A stretch of 58,950 nt of DNA from CAZOWW01 sp964583765 (GTDB taxonomy: Bacteria; Actinomycetota; Actinomycetes; Actinomycetales; Kineosporiaceae). The notes below the pieces were generated by a model. That model was given only the letters and a program-made list of their open reading frames with translations. It was not told the origin of the DNA and made no database searches. The stretch is taken from contig CAZOWW010000018.1 in NCBI GenBank assembly GCA_964583765.1, positions 1 to 58,950 on the forward strand, written 5' to 3'. The position numbers and the translations under genes are program-made. This document shows, in pieces, positions 33,182-40,686 of this stretch (within the stretch, counting starts at the first letter, position 1; every line of letters starts with the position of its first letter).

Positions 33182-34723
33182 TCAGCTCGCGGTGCAGGCC
33201 ACGGTCACGCCCGAGCCCGTGCCGCTGCCCAGGAATCCGAAGTTCGCGCTACCGCCCGCCGCGAGCGCCCCGTTGTAGCCGAGGTTGGTCACACCCACGG
33301 TGCCGGTGGCGCCGCTGGCGGTGCCGTTCCACACCTGGGCGATCGTGCTCCCGGCCGGCAGGGTCACGTCGACCTTCCAGCCCGAGATCGCGGATCCGCC
33401 GGCGACCACGTTCACCTGGGCGACGAACCCCCCGGTCCACGAACTCTGCAGGCTGAAAGTCGCCGTGCAGCCCTTTCCGCCGCTCGCGGTGGTCGTCGTC
33501 GGACGGGTGGCCGTGGTGGTGGTGCGGGTCGTCGTGGTGGTGCGGGTCGTCGTGGTGGTCGGACGCGTCGTGGTCGTCGTGGTGGTCGGACGCGTCGTGG
33601 TCGTCGTGGTGGTCGGACGCGTCGTCGTGGTGGTGCGAGTCGTCGTGGTGGTCGGTCCACCCTTGTACTGCGCGGCGACCCGGGCGAGATCCGTCCCGGT
33701 GCCGTTCAGGTACTTCTGGTGCACCCAGGTGGTGAAGGCGGACAGGCTGCCCGCGGAGGACCCGGCGGACCAGAGCTCCTCCTTGTCCTGGTCGAACCAG
33801 GCGATGGACTTCAGATCGGGGTACCTGCCGGAGGCGAGCGTCGCCGACATGTCCGAGATCCACTGCCCCTTGTTGCCGCCGTCCTCGCTCGATGCCATCT
33901 CCGCGATCATCACGGGGCGGTGCGGGGCGATCGAGCGGGCCTTGGCGTAGGCGCTCGAGAACATCGAGTCGAAGCTCGACCAGTAGTTGCCCGAGGTGTC
34001 CCAGGACGGCGCGAGACCCCAGTTGTAGCCGTCGATGGCCACCCAGTCGACGTAGGCGTCACCGGGGTAAGCCAGCGCCGGGTCGTTCCAGGACGCCGAA
34101 GGGCTGTCGCTGTCGTTGTAGCACCAGACCCACTGCACGTTGGTGGCCCCGGCGGCCACGACGAGGTCGTGCACGTGCCGGAAGGCCGCAACGTACAGGG
34201 ATGGGTCGTTGTTGTTGTTCGCGATGCCCCAGGGGTACCAGTTGCCGTCGAACTCGTGGGCCCAGCGGACCAGGATCGGCACGCCTGCCGCGGCGAACTC
34301 CGCGCCACGCGCCCTGATGTAGCTGTCCCACTTGCCGCCGATGATGTCCTGCAGATGGATCTGCGCACTGTCGCTGACGCCCAGGCTCGGGTCCCAGGGT
34401 TCCCAGGTGAAGTGCGGCAGGATGCCCTGGCTCCAGAGCGTCCTGGCCGCGGAGGAGTTGAAGGCGTTCCCGTCGGCCCAGTTGTCGAACCAGAGCACGC
34501 TCGCCGGGGTCACTCCGTACTTGGCCACTGTGTCCGAGGCCATCGCGACGGGCGCCTCCTCACGGAAGATCGTCAGGTACTTCGTCGAGGAGTCCGCCGC
34601 GGAGGCCGGTGCGGACACCCCCAGCATCGGGCTGAGGACGAGGGCGGCCGAGGCGGCCAACACGGTCGCCATCCGGAACCGCCGAGTCCCCCGGCTGCCG
34701 CCAGGGCTCGTCGTGCACGTCAT
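33182..34723 (-). CDS. Secreted GH26 beta-mannanase with CBM2
   Basis: A 513-residue extracellular enzyme. Signal peptide 1 to about 43 (ends SAPASAAD). The GH26 barrel runs from about 45 to 345, with acid/base Glu157 in RWAHEFDGNWYPWG and nucleophile Glu275 in MIAEMASSE; WFDQDKEELW follows. A Thr/Arg/Pro linker (about 357-412) leads to a CBM2 cellulose-binding domain (CTATFSLQSSWTGGFVAQV to the end). GH26 enzymes mostly cut mannan, a few cut other beta-glucans; mannan is the best guess. ATG 34723 gives a proper signal peptide. Upstream are two palindromes shared with the divergent LacI gene, so it is very likely induced by a mannan-derived sugar through that repressor. Confidence 0.94.
   Translation of the reverse strand: MTCTTSPGGSRGTRRFRMATVLAASAALVLSPMLGVSAPASAADSSTKYLTIFREEAPVAMASDTVAKYGVTPASVLWFDNWADGNAFNSSAARTLWSQGILPHFTWEPWDPSLGVSDSAQIHLQDIIGGKWDSYIRARGAEFAAAGVPILVRWAHEFDGNWYPWGIANNNNDPSLYVAAFRHVHDLVVAAGATNVQWVWCYNDSDSPSASWNDPALAYPGDAYVDWVAIDGYNWGLAPSWDTSGNYWSSFDSMFSSAYAKARSIAPHRPVMIAEMASSEDGGNKGQWISDMSATLASGRYPDLKSIAWFDQDKEELWSAGSSAGSLSAFTTWVHQKYLNGTGTDLARVAAQYKGGPTTTTTRTTTTTRPTTTTTTTRPTTTTTTTRPTTTTTRTTTTTRTTTTATRPTTTTASGGKGCTATFSLQSSWTGGFVAQVNVVAGGSAISGWKVDVTLPAGSTIAQVWNGTASGATGTVGVTNLGYNGALAAGGSANFGFLGSGTGSGVTVACTAS
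33487..33655 (-). repeat. Tandem repeat encoding the mannanase linker
   Basis: Repeated GTCGTGGTGGTCGGACGC-type units, period about 27 bp in the central part, encode Thr-rich stretches broken by RP. The style matches the LPMO linker (24468-24587). Confidence 0.75.
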
Positions 34724-34791
34724 GATCGTCTCTTTCTCTCGCTAGGGCTGTCGCGGGACCCGGAAGAAGATCACTCATATCCAGCGATGAA

Positions 34792-34809
34792 ACTGGAAGC
34801 GCTTCCAGT
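34792..34809. promoter_or_regulatory. LacI-type operator O1 upstream of the mannanase
   Basis: ACTGGAAGCGCTTCCAGT is an 18-bp perfect palindrome with the central CG typical of LacI-family operators. It is 69 bp before the mannanase start and would overlap a promoter whose -10 is near TATGAG (minus strand, about 34774-34779). Confidence 0.85.
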
Positions 34810-34926
34810 GCCTTCAGTCGCCGAGTCGCACGAGCGTGCATGGTGCGACATGCCACGGGCCAGCGTCAATAGCAAGCGGCAGATATGCTCGAACCCCCGC
34901 CCTCCCTGGATGGCAGCCGAAGTTCA

Positions 34927-34938
34927 GGAAGCGCTTCC
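34927..34938. promoter_or_regulatory. LacI-type operator O2 upstream of the LacI gene
   Basis: GGAAGCGCTTCC, the same 12-bp core as O1, centred 132 bp away. It lies about 38 bp downstream of a candidate -10 (TATGCT, 34884-34889) for the LacI gene, so it may give autoregulation and allow looping with O1. Confidence 0.8.
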
Positions 34939-35064
34939 GGTCGTGGGACGTCGCCACCCGGGGGGAGGTGACCGATCCGCCCCGGGCTCGGCGGCGCGCT
35001 CGGCCGATCACCCTCCGGACCAGGGGTAGGCTCGGCCGATCCGTACGAGAGGGCACCGCAGGCC

Positions 35065-36072
35065 ATGAGCACCGACCCACCGCGGCGACCCGCGACCCTG
35101 GACGAGGTCGCCGCGCGCGCGGGGGTCTCCCGCACAGCCGCCTCGCGAGTGCTCAACAACGCCCCACACGTCAGCGCGGTGAAGCGGGCGGCCGTCGAGC
35201 GGGCGATGCGCGACCTGGACTACCAACCCAACCGCTCGGCCCGCGCTCTGGCCCGGCAGCAGGCCGGCGCCGTCGTCCTGGCGGTCTCCCTCGCGGATCC
35301 CGTGGTGTTCGCCGATCCCTTCTTCACCCGGATCATCGTCGGCCTGCTGGACGTGCTGGAGGCGACCGACCGCCACCTGATCATCTGCCTCGCCGCTTCG
35401 CCTCGCGGAGAGACCAGGCTGAAGAACCTGCTCAGCGCCCAGGGGGCGGACGGGATCCTGCCCCTGGCCGTGCAGACCAGGGACGATCCCCTCCTGCGCC
35501 TCGTCCAGTCCTCCGAGATGCCCGCGATCTTCGGCGGCCGGCCGTTCGGGCCCGAGCCCCGCTGGTACGTGGACATCGACAACTACGGCGGCACACGTAC
35601 CGCACTGCAGCACCTCATCGATCTGGGGCGTACCCGGATCGCCACCATCACCGGACCGGTCGACATGCAGGTCGCCGAGGTCCGCACCCGTGCCTACCGG
35701 GAAGCGCTCATGCTCGCCGGTCTCACGCCGCACGGGATCGCACATGCGGACTTCACCCCGCCCGGGGGTGCCGCGGCGATGCGGGAACTCCTCGAGAGCC
35801 ACCCCGACCTGGATGCGGTGTTCATCGCGAGCGACAACATGGCGATGGGCGCGCTGCCCGTGCTCCGCGCGACGGGCCGACGGATACCGGACGACGTGGC
35901 CGTGGTCGGGTACGACGACCTGCGTCTCACCGACCCACCGCTGACCACGGTGCACCAGCCGATCGAGACCATGGGCCGGGAGATGGCGCGCATGCTCCTC
36001 GCCGTGCTCGACGGGGCCGACCCCAGCCCGGTGATCCTGCCGGCCAAGCTCATCGTCCGCGATTCGGCCTGA
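35065..36072 (+). CDS. LacI-family repressor (probable regulator of the mannanase)
   Basis: A 335-residue LacI regulator. The N-terminal helix-turn-helix reads ATLDEVAARAGVSRTAASRV with the hinge helix NRSARALARQ. The sugar-binding domain follows, with DPFFTRIIVGL, GRTRIATITGP, DAVFIASDNMAMGAL, VGYDDLRLTDPPLTTV and a normal C-terminus. It is divergent from the GH26 mannanase and shares the two GGAAGCGCTTCC operators. By the logic of CebR-like systems it should bind these sites and be released by a short manno-oligosaccharide; the effector is inference. The end of the gene is 9 bp from the convergent oxidoreductase stop. Confidence 0.93.
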   Translation: MSTDPPRRPATLDEVAARAGVSRTAASRVLNNAPHVSAVKRAAVERAMRDLDYQPNRSARALARQQAGAVVLAVSLADPVVFADPFFTRIIVGLLDVLEATDRHLIICLAASPRGETRLKNLLSAQGADGILPLAVQTRDDPLLRLVQSSEMPAIFGGRPFGPEPRWYVDIDNYGGTRTALQHLIDLGRTRIATITGPVDMQVAEVRTRAYREALMLAGLTPHGIAHADFTPPGGAAAMRELLESHPDLDAVFIASDNMAMGALPVLRATGRRIPDDVAVVGYDDLRLTDPPLTTVHQPIETMGREMARMLLAVLDGADPSPVILPAKLIVRDSA

Positions 36073-36081
36073 GCACGCGGG

Positions 36082-37128
36082 TCAGTCCGGCCCGGGCAGA
36101 ACCGGCCGGACGGTCTCCGCCCCCTCCGCCGGATCGCCGGAGGGGGCCTCGCCACGGTCGACCCGCAGCACGACGTTGCCCCGCTTGTGGCCACGATCGA
36201 CATACCGGTGGGCCTCGGCGATCCGGTGCAGCGGGTAGCTCCGGTCGATCAGCGGGTGGAGCACGCCGTCCTCGGCGAGGGCCCGGACGGTGGCCAGGGC
36301 CTCGGCCTTGGCCAGAGACATTCCCTGGACCACCCGTCGCCCGGGAACGACCCGCGTCCACAGCGACTGCGCGAAGGAGACCGGCCCCGGCACCGTGGTC
36401 AGGTAGCGCCCGCGGGCGGTCAGCGCCCGCCGGCACCGGGTGAACGGGGCGGCACCGATGGCGTCGAAGACGACGTCGTACCGCGCGAGGGGTGCGTAGG
36501 GGTCCTCCTGCGTGTAGTCCACGACCCGGTGAGCGCCGAGGGACCGGATCAGCTCCTGATTGCGCGTGCCGGCCACCCCGGTCACCTCGGCGCCCAGGTA
36601 CCGGGCCAGTTGCACCGCGTACCCGCCGACGCTGCCGGACGCTCCGACGACGAGCAGCGCCTGCCCGGGGCGGACACCGGCCCGGTCCCGCAGGAAGTAC
36701 AGGGCGGTCGTGGCCCCGTCGACCAGTGCAGCCGCCCCGGAGTGGCTCACGTTCGGCGGTTTGATCGCCAGCGAACCCCGCTCCGGCAGGCAGGCGTACT
36801 CCGCGTGGGCACCGAGCCGGAATCCGGTGAAGCCGAAGACCTCGTCGCCCGGACCGTACCGGGTGACGCGCCGTCCCACGGCCTCGACGGTGCCGGAGAG
36901 TTCGAGCCCCGGGATCCGGTACCGGCGACGTGGCCGGCGCAGGCCGACGACGATCCGCCCGGCCGCAGACTCCCCCCGACGCATCAACGCGTCCGAGGAG
37001 GTCACCGTGCTCGCGTGAACGCGCACCAGGACCTCGTCCTCGCGCGGCACGGGGACGGGCAGGCGTTCCAGCCGCAGAACCTCGGGCGGACCGTAGGCCC
37101 GCCAGACGACCGCTTCCATGTCGGCCAC
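36082..37128 (-). CDS. Zinc-independent MDR-family NAD(P)H oxidoreductase
   Basis: A 348-residue medium-chain dehydrogenase/reductase of the quinone-oxidoreductase type: MEAVVWRAYGPPEVLRLERL at the start, GLELSGTVEAVG, and the nucleotide-binding LLVVGASGSVGGYAVQLARYLGAEV. The zinc-binding Cys cluster of alcohol dehydrogenases is absent. It probably reduces a quinone or enone with NADPH. It is divergent from the TetR gene, with an array of TTGACA/TGTCAA half-sites in the 92 bp between them, so it is the likely target of that repressor. Confidence 0.9.
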   Translation of the reverse strand: MADMEAVVWRAYGPPEVLRLERLPVPVPREDEVLVRVHASTVTSSDALMRRGESAAGRIVVGLRRPRRRYRIPGLELSGTVEAVGRRVTRYGPGDEVFGFTGFRLGAHAEYACLPERGSLAIKPPNVSHSGAAALVDGATTALYFLRDRAGVRPGQALLVVGASGSVGGYAVQLARYLGAEVTGVAGTRNQELIRSLGAHRVVDYTQEDPYAPLARYDVVFDAIGAAPFTRCRRALTARGRYLTTVPGPVSFAQSLWTRVVPGRRVVQGMSLAKAEALATVRALAEDGVLHPLIDRSYPLHRIAEAHRYVDRGHKRGNVVLRVDRGEAPSGDPAEGAETVRPVLPGPD

Positions 37129-37150
37129 TCCACCCTCACCACCATCGGGC

Positions 37151-37210
37151 TTGACATCTTGACATTCAGTGTCAGTACGTCAGTGTTGACACTCGGGGGG
37201 ATTCTGTCAA
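37151..37210. promoter_or_regulatory. Cluster of TGACA/TGTCA half-sites between oxidoreductase and TetR genes
   Basis: Repeated half-sites: TTGACA at 37151 and 37159, AGTGTCA (37168-37174) pairing with TGACACT (37187-37193), and TTGACA (37186-37191) pairing with TGTCAA (37205-37210). They cover both promoters and are the likely TetR operators. TTGACA also fits -35 boxes. Confidence 0.65.
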
Positions 37211-37220
37211 CAGTGGCACC

Positions 37221-37868
37221 GTGGACGACCAGAGGCGGCAGAAGATCATCGAGGCGGCCTTCGAGACGTTCCTGCGGTACGGCTTCCGCCGCACGACCAT
37301 GGACGACATCGCCCAGCAGGTGGGCCTGTCCCGCCCGACCCTCTACCTGACCTTCCCGAACAAGGAGGCGATCTTCCGGGCGGTCGTGGAGACCGGACAG
37401 GACAGGATGCTCACGGAGATCTCGGCGGGGCTCCCCGGCCAGGGGTCGCTGGCGAGCGGGTTGCGGTACGCGTTCGAGATCTGGGTCGTACAACCCGAGG
37501 CGATGACCGCGCGCTCCCCCGCGGCCGAGGAACTTCTGAACACCCCGTTCGACTTCGCCAAGGACGTCTTCGACGACGGCGCGCGACGCCTGGGCGACCT
37601 TCTCGCGGAGCTCATCACGGCCGCAGTGATCGATCCGGCCGCACTACAGCCGCCGGCACAGGCACGTGCGCGGGTCCTGGTCGCCGCCACCCGCGGCTGC
37701 AAGACCGCAGCCCGGGACGCGGACGATCTCCGGCAACTCGTCGAGGACCTGGTGGACATGACGGTGGCCGGACTCCCGCTGCGTGCGGAGGAGACCGTCC
37801 CGGCCCGGGGCCGAGACACGGACGGGACCGTCCGGACTCAAGCCCGGGGCACCGGCACCGATCAGTGA
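37221..37868 (+). CDS. TetR-family transcriptional regulator
   Basis: A 215-residue regulator. The N-terminal helix-turn-helix is clear: IIEAAFETFLRYGFRRTTMDDIAQQVGLSRPTLYLTFPNKEAIF in shape (residues 8-52, seen in pieces RRTTMDDIAQQVG and SRPTLYLTFPNKE). The C-terminal ligand-binding helices carry no specific marker. GTG 37221 follows the operator cluster directly with little leader. It most likely represses itself and the divergent oxidoreductase. The last 25 residues are Arg/Thr-rich and may be disordered. Confidence 0.92.
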   Translation: MDDQRRQKIIEAAFETFLRYGFRRTTMDDIAQQVGLSRPTLYLTFPNKEAIFRAVVETGQDRMLTEISAGLPGQGSLASGLRYAFEIWVVQPEAMTARSPAAEELLNTPFDFAKDVFDDGARRLGDLLAELITAAVIDPAALQPPAQARARVLVAATRGCKTAARDADDLRQLVEDLVDMTVAGLPLRAEETVPARGRDTDGTVRTQARGTGTDQ

Positions 37869-37947
37869 AGGTGGAGGCGCACACCGGGGGACCCGCCGGG
37901 GCGCGACCGATCCGGCACCCGGACACCTCGGGCCGGTGGGAGGACCG

Positions 37948-38649
37948 ATGAACGGCGAGGAGCGCGAGGACGCCACCGCGGGCGCCGTCACCGTGCTCCG
38001 AGGGAACGCCCGCGCGCCACACGGACCCGGACGACTGCGCCGGGCGGACCGCTCCGACCGACCGGACGGAGCGCGCCGATCGGCCCCGTCCCGTGGACCG
38101 GTCCGGGCACGTCTGCGAGGTCCGGGGATCCTGGCCCTGTTCCTGGTCGACGTCGCGGCCACGACCTGGGTCTTCCTTCTCTGCGGGCTCCTGTGGTGGG
38201 CCAATGTGCCGATGGTGGCCGGGTGGCACCCGCGGGTGGTCCTCACCGGATCCATGAGTCCCACGATCATGCCCGGCGACGTCGTCGTGACCGCCCCGGT
38301 GGGCGCGCCGGAGCACCTCCCCCTGGGACGCGTCGTCGTCGTGCGCGATCCCACCAAGCCCGGAGGCAGCTACACGCACCGGCTGGTGGGCCGCGACACC
38401 GCGGGCAACCTGCTCACCCGGGGGGACGCGAACCCCTCCACGGACTTCCCGGCGATCCCACCCCGACAGGTACTCGGCCAGGTCCGCCTGGTGATCCCCG
38501 GCATCGGGTTGCCCGTCGTCTGGCTGCGCCAGCACCGCTACCTCCAGGTCGTCAGTGCCCTGCTGGTGACCTGGGCAGCGCTGCTCGTGATGTTCCGTGG
38601 CTTCCGCCGCCACAGCCGTGAACGCACCGGGGCTGAACCGATTGAGTGA
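37948..38649 (+). CDS. SipW-like (ER-type, S26B) signal peptidase I
   Basis: A 233-residue membrane protease. A basic N-terminus (about 75 residues) is followed by a membrane helix, then LTGSMSPTIMPGD with nucleophile Ser102, YTHRLVG with His144 in place of the usual bacterial Lys, and LLTRGDAN with Asp160. This Ser-His-Asp set is the mark of archaeal/ER-type and Bacillus SipW enzymes. A second membrane helix is near the C-terminus. GGGAGGACC precedes ATG 37948. It is followed on the same strand by two TasA/camelysin-like proteins whose N-terminal signals end in a TAAVF-type motif, so it is probably dedicated to them, as SipW is to TasA. Confidence 0.92.
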   Translation: MNGEEREDATAGAVTVLRGNARAPHGPGRLRRADRSDRPDGARRSAPSRGPVRARLRGPGILALFLVDVAATTWVFLLCGLLWWANVPMVAGWHPRVVLTGSMSPTIMPGDVVVTAPVGAPEHLPLGRVVVVRDPTKPGGSYTHRLVGRDTAGNLLTRGDANPSTDFPAIPPRQVLGQVRLVIPGIGLPVVWLRQHRYLQVVSALLVTWAALLVMFRGFRRHSRERTGAEPIE

Positions 38650-38697
38650 GAGCCCGGCCGATCGGGGCAGGGGCCATGGAGGTCACCCTCCGTCTTG

Positions 38698-38712
38698 TTA
38701 ACGCCACGTTAA
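38698..38712. promoter_or_regulatory. AT-rich inverted repeat before the first TasA-like gene
   Basis: TTAACG-cca-CGTTAA is a perfect 6-bp inverted repeat, AT-rich against a GC-rich background, 177 bp before the gene start. It is a candidate operator or promoter element for the surface-protein operon. A second weaker hairpin (GTCTG...CAGAC) lies at about 38837-38857. Confidence 0.45.
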
Positions 38713-38888
38713 GCAATGGCGTCGCTCGGACCTCCCCCGTTCCCGATTCGCCCCGTTCGGGAGGTGGTGGGAGGCGCGAACACGGCCTGCGACCGACCAC
38801 CCGGATGCCGAGGCCGCACCGCTCGAAAGGCGGTCACTGTCTGCACAGGATGTAGCGCAGACTGTTGCTGCGACCTTGGAGGTGGAGC

Positions 38889-39560
38889 ATGGCGGCATCG
38901 ACCACACGTTACGGCTCTCCCGCGGCGGCCGCCCTCCCCGCGGGCCGCCGGGAGTTCGACGACGACGATCGCCGGCGGCGCCGGGGAGTACTCGGATCGG
39001 GGCGGCTCATCGCCACCGCCGTGCTCCTGGGCCTGCTGGCCAGCGGTGGCATGGTCTGGCAGGGAACCGCGGCAGTGTTCAGTTCCACCACGTCCAACTC
39101 GGGCAGCTCCTGGGCGACCGGATCGGTCGCGCTGAGCGACGACGACACCGGCTCGGCGATGTTCTCCGCCGCAGGCCTCGTGCCCGGTAACGGCGGCAGC
39201 AACTGCATCACTGTCAGCTACGGCGGCGACGTCGCCACCACCGTCAAGCTCTACGTGGGCGCGTCGGCCGACGCCAGCGCCCTGGCGCAGTACGTGAACC
39301 TGGTCATCCAGGAGGGCGCGGGCGGCGGCTTCGGCAGCTGCGGAGGCTTCGCGTCCAGCGCAACCCTCTACACCGGCACCCTCGCCGCCTTCACCGCGGC
39401 CAAGACCAACTACGGCAACGGCGTGGGCACCTGGGCGCCCTCCGGTGCGGCCACGAAGGTCTACAAGATCTCCTACACCTTGGACTCCTCCACGCCGAGT
39501 TCCAAGGAGGGCGTGAGCACCTCGGCGACCTTCACCTGGGAGGCCCAGGCCGGATCGTGA
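38889..39560 (+). CDS. TasA/camelysin-like secreted protein A (SipW-type signal)
   Basis: A 223-residue protein. A long basic/acidic N-terminus leads into a membrane-spanning signal (about 43-62) ending WQGTAAVFSS, the pattern of SipW-dependent signals. The mature part is a beta-rich domain (SVALSDDDTGSAMF, NCITVSYGG, TVKLYVGASADAS, ATFTWEAQ) like the camelysin/TasA group of fibre-forming surface proteins. Two Cys in the mature part could form a disulphide. TGGAGGTGGAG precedes ATG 38889. It is about 70% similar to the next gene, and a 99-bp block is almost identical. It is probably processed by the adjacent SipW-like peptidase and displayed or polymerised outside the cell. Confidence 0.85.
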   Translation: MAASTTRYGSPAAAALPAGRREFDDDDRRRRRGVLGSGRLIATAVLLGLLASGGMVWQGTAAVFSSTTSNSGSSWATGSVALSDDDTGSAMFSAAGLVPGNGGSNCITVSYGGDVATTVKLYVGASADASALAQYVNLVIQEGAGGGFGSCGGFASSATLYTGTLAAFTAAKTNYGNGVGTWAPSGAATKVYKISYTLDSSTPSSKEGVSTSATFTWEAQAGS

Positions 39561-39678
39561 TCCTCCCGGTGGGCGGGTGCCTCCTGCGGGAGTCACCCGC
39601 CCACCGGCTCGCTCCGGCCCGATCCACCGGTTGCCCCGGCCCGACCCGTCGGCCGGCCCCGGCCCACAAGGAGACGAG

Positions 39679-40296
39679 GTGAGACGGATGCGCGAGGGCG
39701 ACCGAACCGTGCACCGTCCCCGGTGGCTGGGCGCCCGTGGGATCGCCGTGCTCTCCGCGTCGCTGCTCGCGGCGGGCCTGGGCAGCGGCTTCCTGGTGTG
39801 GCAGGGGACGACCGCGGTCTTCAACTCCACGACCGCGAACGGCAGCAGCGCCTGGGCCACCGCGACGGTCTCGCTCACCGACGACGACTCGGGTTCGGCG
39901 ATGTTCAACGCGACCAACCTCGTGCCCAGCGCCACGGGCTCGAACTGCATCACGGTCAGCTACGGCGGCACCGTCGCGACCACGGTCAAGCTCTACGCCA
40001 GCGCGTCGGCCGACGCCAGCACGGTCGCCCAGTACGTGAACCTGGTCATCCAGGAGGGCTCCGGCGGCACCTTCAACAACTGCACCGGCTTCGCGTCCAG
40101 CGCAACCCTCTACACCGGCACCCTCGCCGCCTTCACCGCCGCCAAGACCAACTACAGCAACGGCGTGGGCACCTGGGCGCCCTCCTCGACGGCGAGCAAG
40201 GTCTACAAGATCACCTATACCCTCGACGCCGCGACCCCCAATGCCAAGCAGGGGGCCACCACCACCGCGACCTTCCAGTGGGAAGCCCAGGCCTGA
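39679..40296 (+). CDS. TasA/camelysin-like secreted protein B (SipW-type signal)
   Basis: A 205-residue paralogue of the preceding protein: signal helix about 18-40 ending VWQGTTAVFNS, then SVSLTDDD-like, GSAMFNATNLVP, NCITVSYGG, TVKLYASASADAS, YVNLVIQEG and ATFQWEAQA. I chose GTG 39679, five bases after AAGGAG; an ATG at 39688 is the alternative. The end of the gene is 2 bp before the next start. Compared with protein A it lacks the Gly-rich turn and has Asn/Thr instead. Two close paralogues in tandem suggest a major and a minor subunit, as with TasA and its anchor TapA; this is inference. Confidence 0.85.
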   Translation: MRRMREGDRTVHRPRWLGARGIAVLSASLLAAGLGSGFLVWQGTTAVFNSTTANGSSAWATATVSLTDDDSGSAMFNATNLVPSATGSNCITVSYGGTVATTVKLYASASADASTVAQYVNLVIQEGSGGTFNNCTGFASSATLYTGTLAAFTAAKTNYSNGVGTWAPSSTASKVYKITYTLDAATPNAKQGATTTATFQWEAQA

Positions 40297-40298
40297 TC

Positions 40299-40667
40299 GT
40301 GAACCGCCCCGGCCTGCTGATCGCCACGGCGCTGGCCGCGGCACTGGCCGCCGGATACCTGGTCCACGCCACCCGGGCCGAGGACACCGGGGCGGTCTTC
40401 GCCGGCACCACGGCGTCGACGTCGAGCTTCTCCGCCCTGACCCTCAGCGCGCCGTCCAACCTGCGCTGCGGCCTGCTGACCCTGATCTGGGACGCCGTGC
40501 CGCACGCGACGAGCTACTTCATCCAGCAGCCCATCGGCAGCACGACGCAGGCCGGGACCTCCCTGGGCATGGGCCTGCAACTGACCGGCACCTACACGGT
40601 CACGGCCAAGGTGGGCAACTGGTCCTCGCCCTCGAGCTCGATCTTCGTGCTCGCGGGCTTCTGCTGA
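40299..40667 (+). CDS. Small secreted Ig/fibronectin-like protein of the TasA-like operon
   Basis: A 122-residue protein starting with GTG 40299, 2 bp after the previous stop, so translationally linked. A short signal helix (LLIATALAAALAAGYLVHA) is followed by DTGAVFAGTTAST, echoing the AVF motif at the cleavage region of proteins A and B. The rest reads like one Ig or fibronectin type III strand set (LTLSAPSNLRCG, LTLIWDAVPHATSYFIQQ, GTYTVTAKVGNW, SSSIFVLAGFC), with Cys near both ends that may pair. It is probably also a substrate of the SipW-like peptidase and may be an accessory or anchoring subunit. No named family is recognised. Confidence 0.78.
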   Translation: MNRPGLLIATALAAALAAGYLVHATRAEDTGAVFAGTTASTSSFSALTLSAPSNLRCGLLTLIWDAVPHATSYFIQQPIGSTTQAGTSLGMGLQLTGTYTVTAKVGNWSSPSSSIFVLAGFC

Positions 40668-40686
40668 CCCCCGGCCCGCCTGCGAC

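Noticed and set aside
38780..38888. A cyclic-di-GMP (GEMM) riboswitch before the TasA-like gene.
   Set aside because: A GAAA-loop hairpin and a GCACAGG string are present, but the consensus joining and second hairpin sequences are absent.
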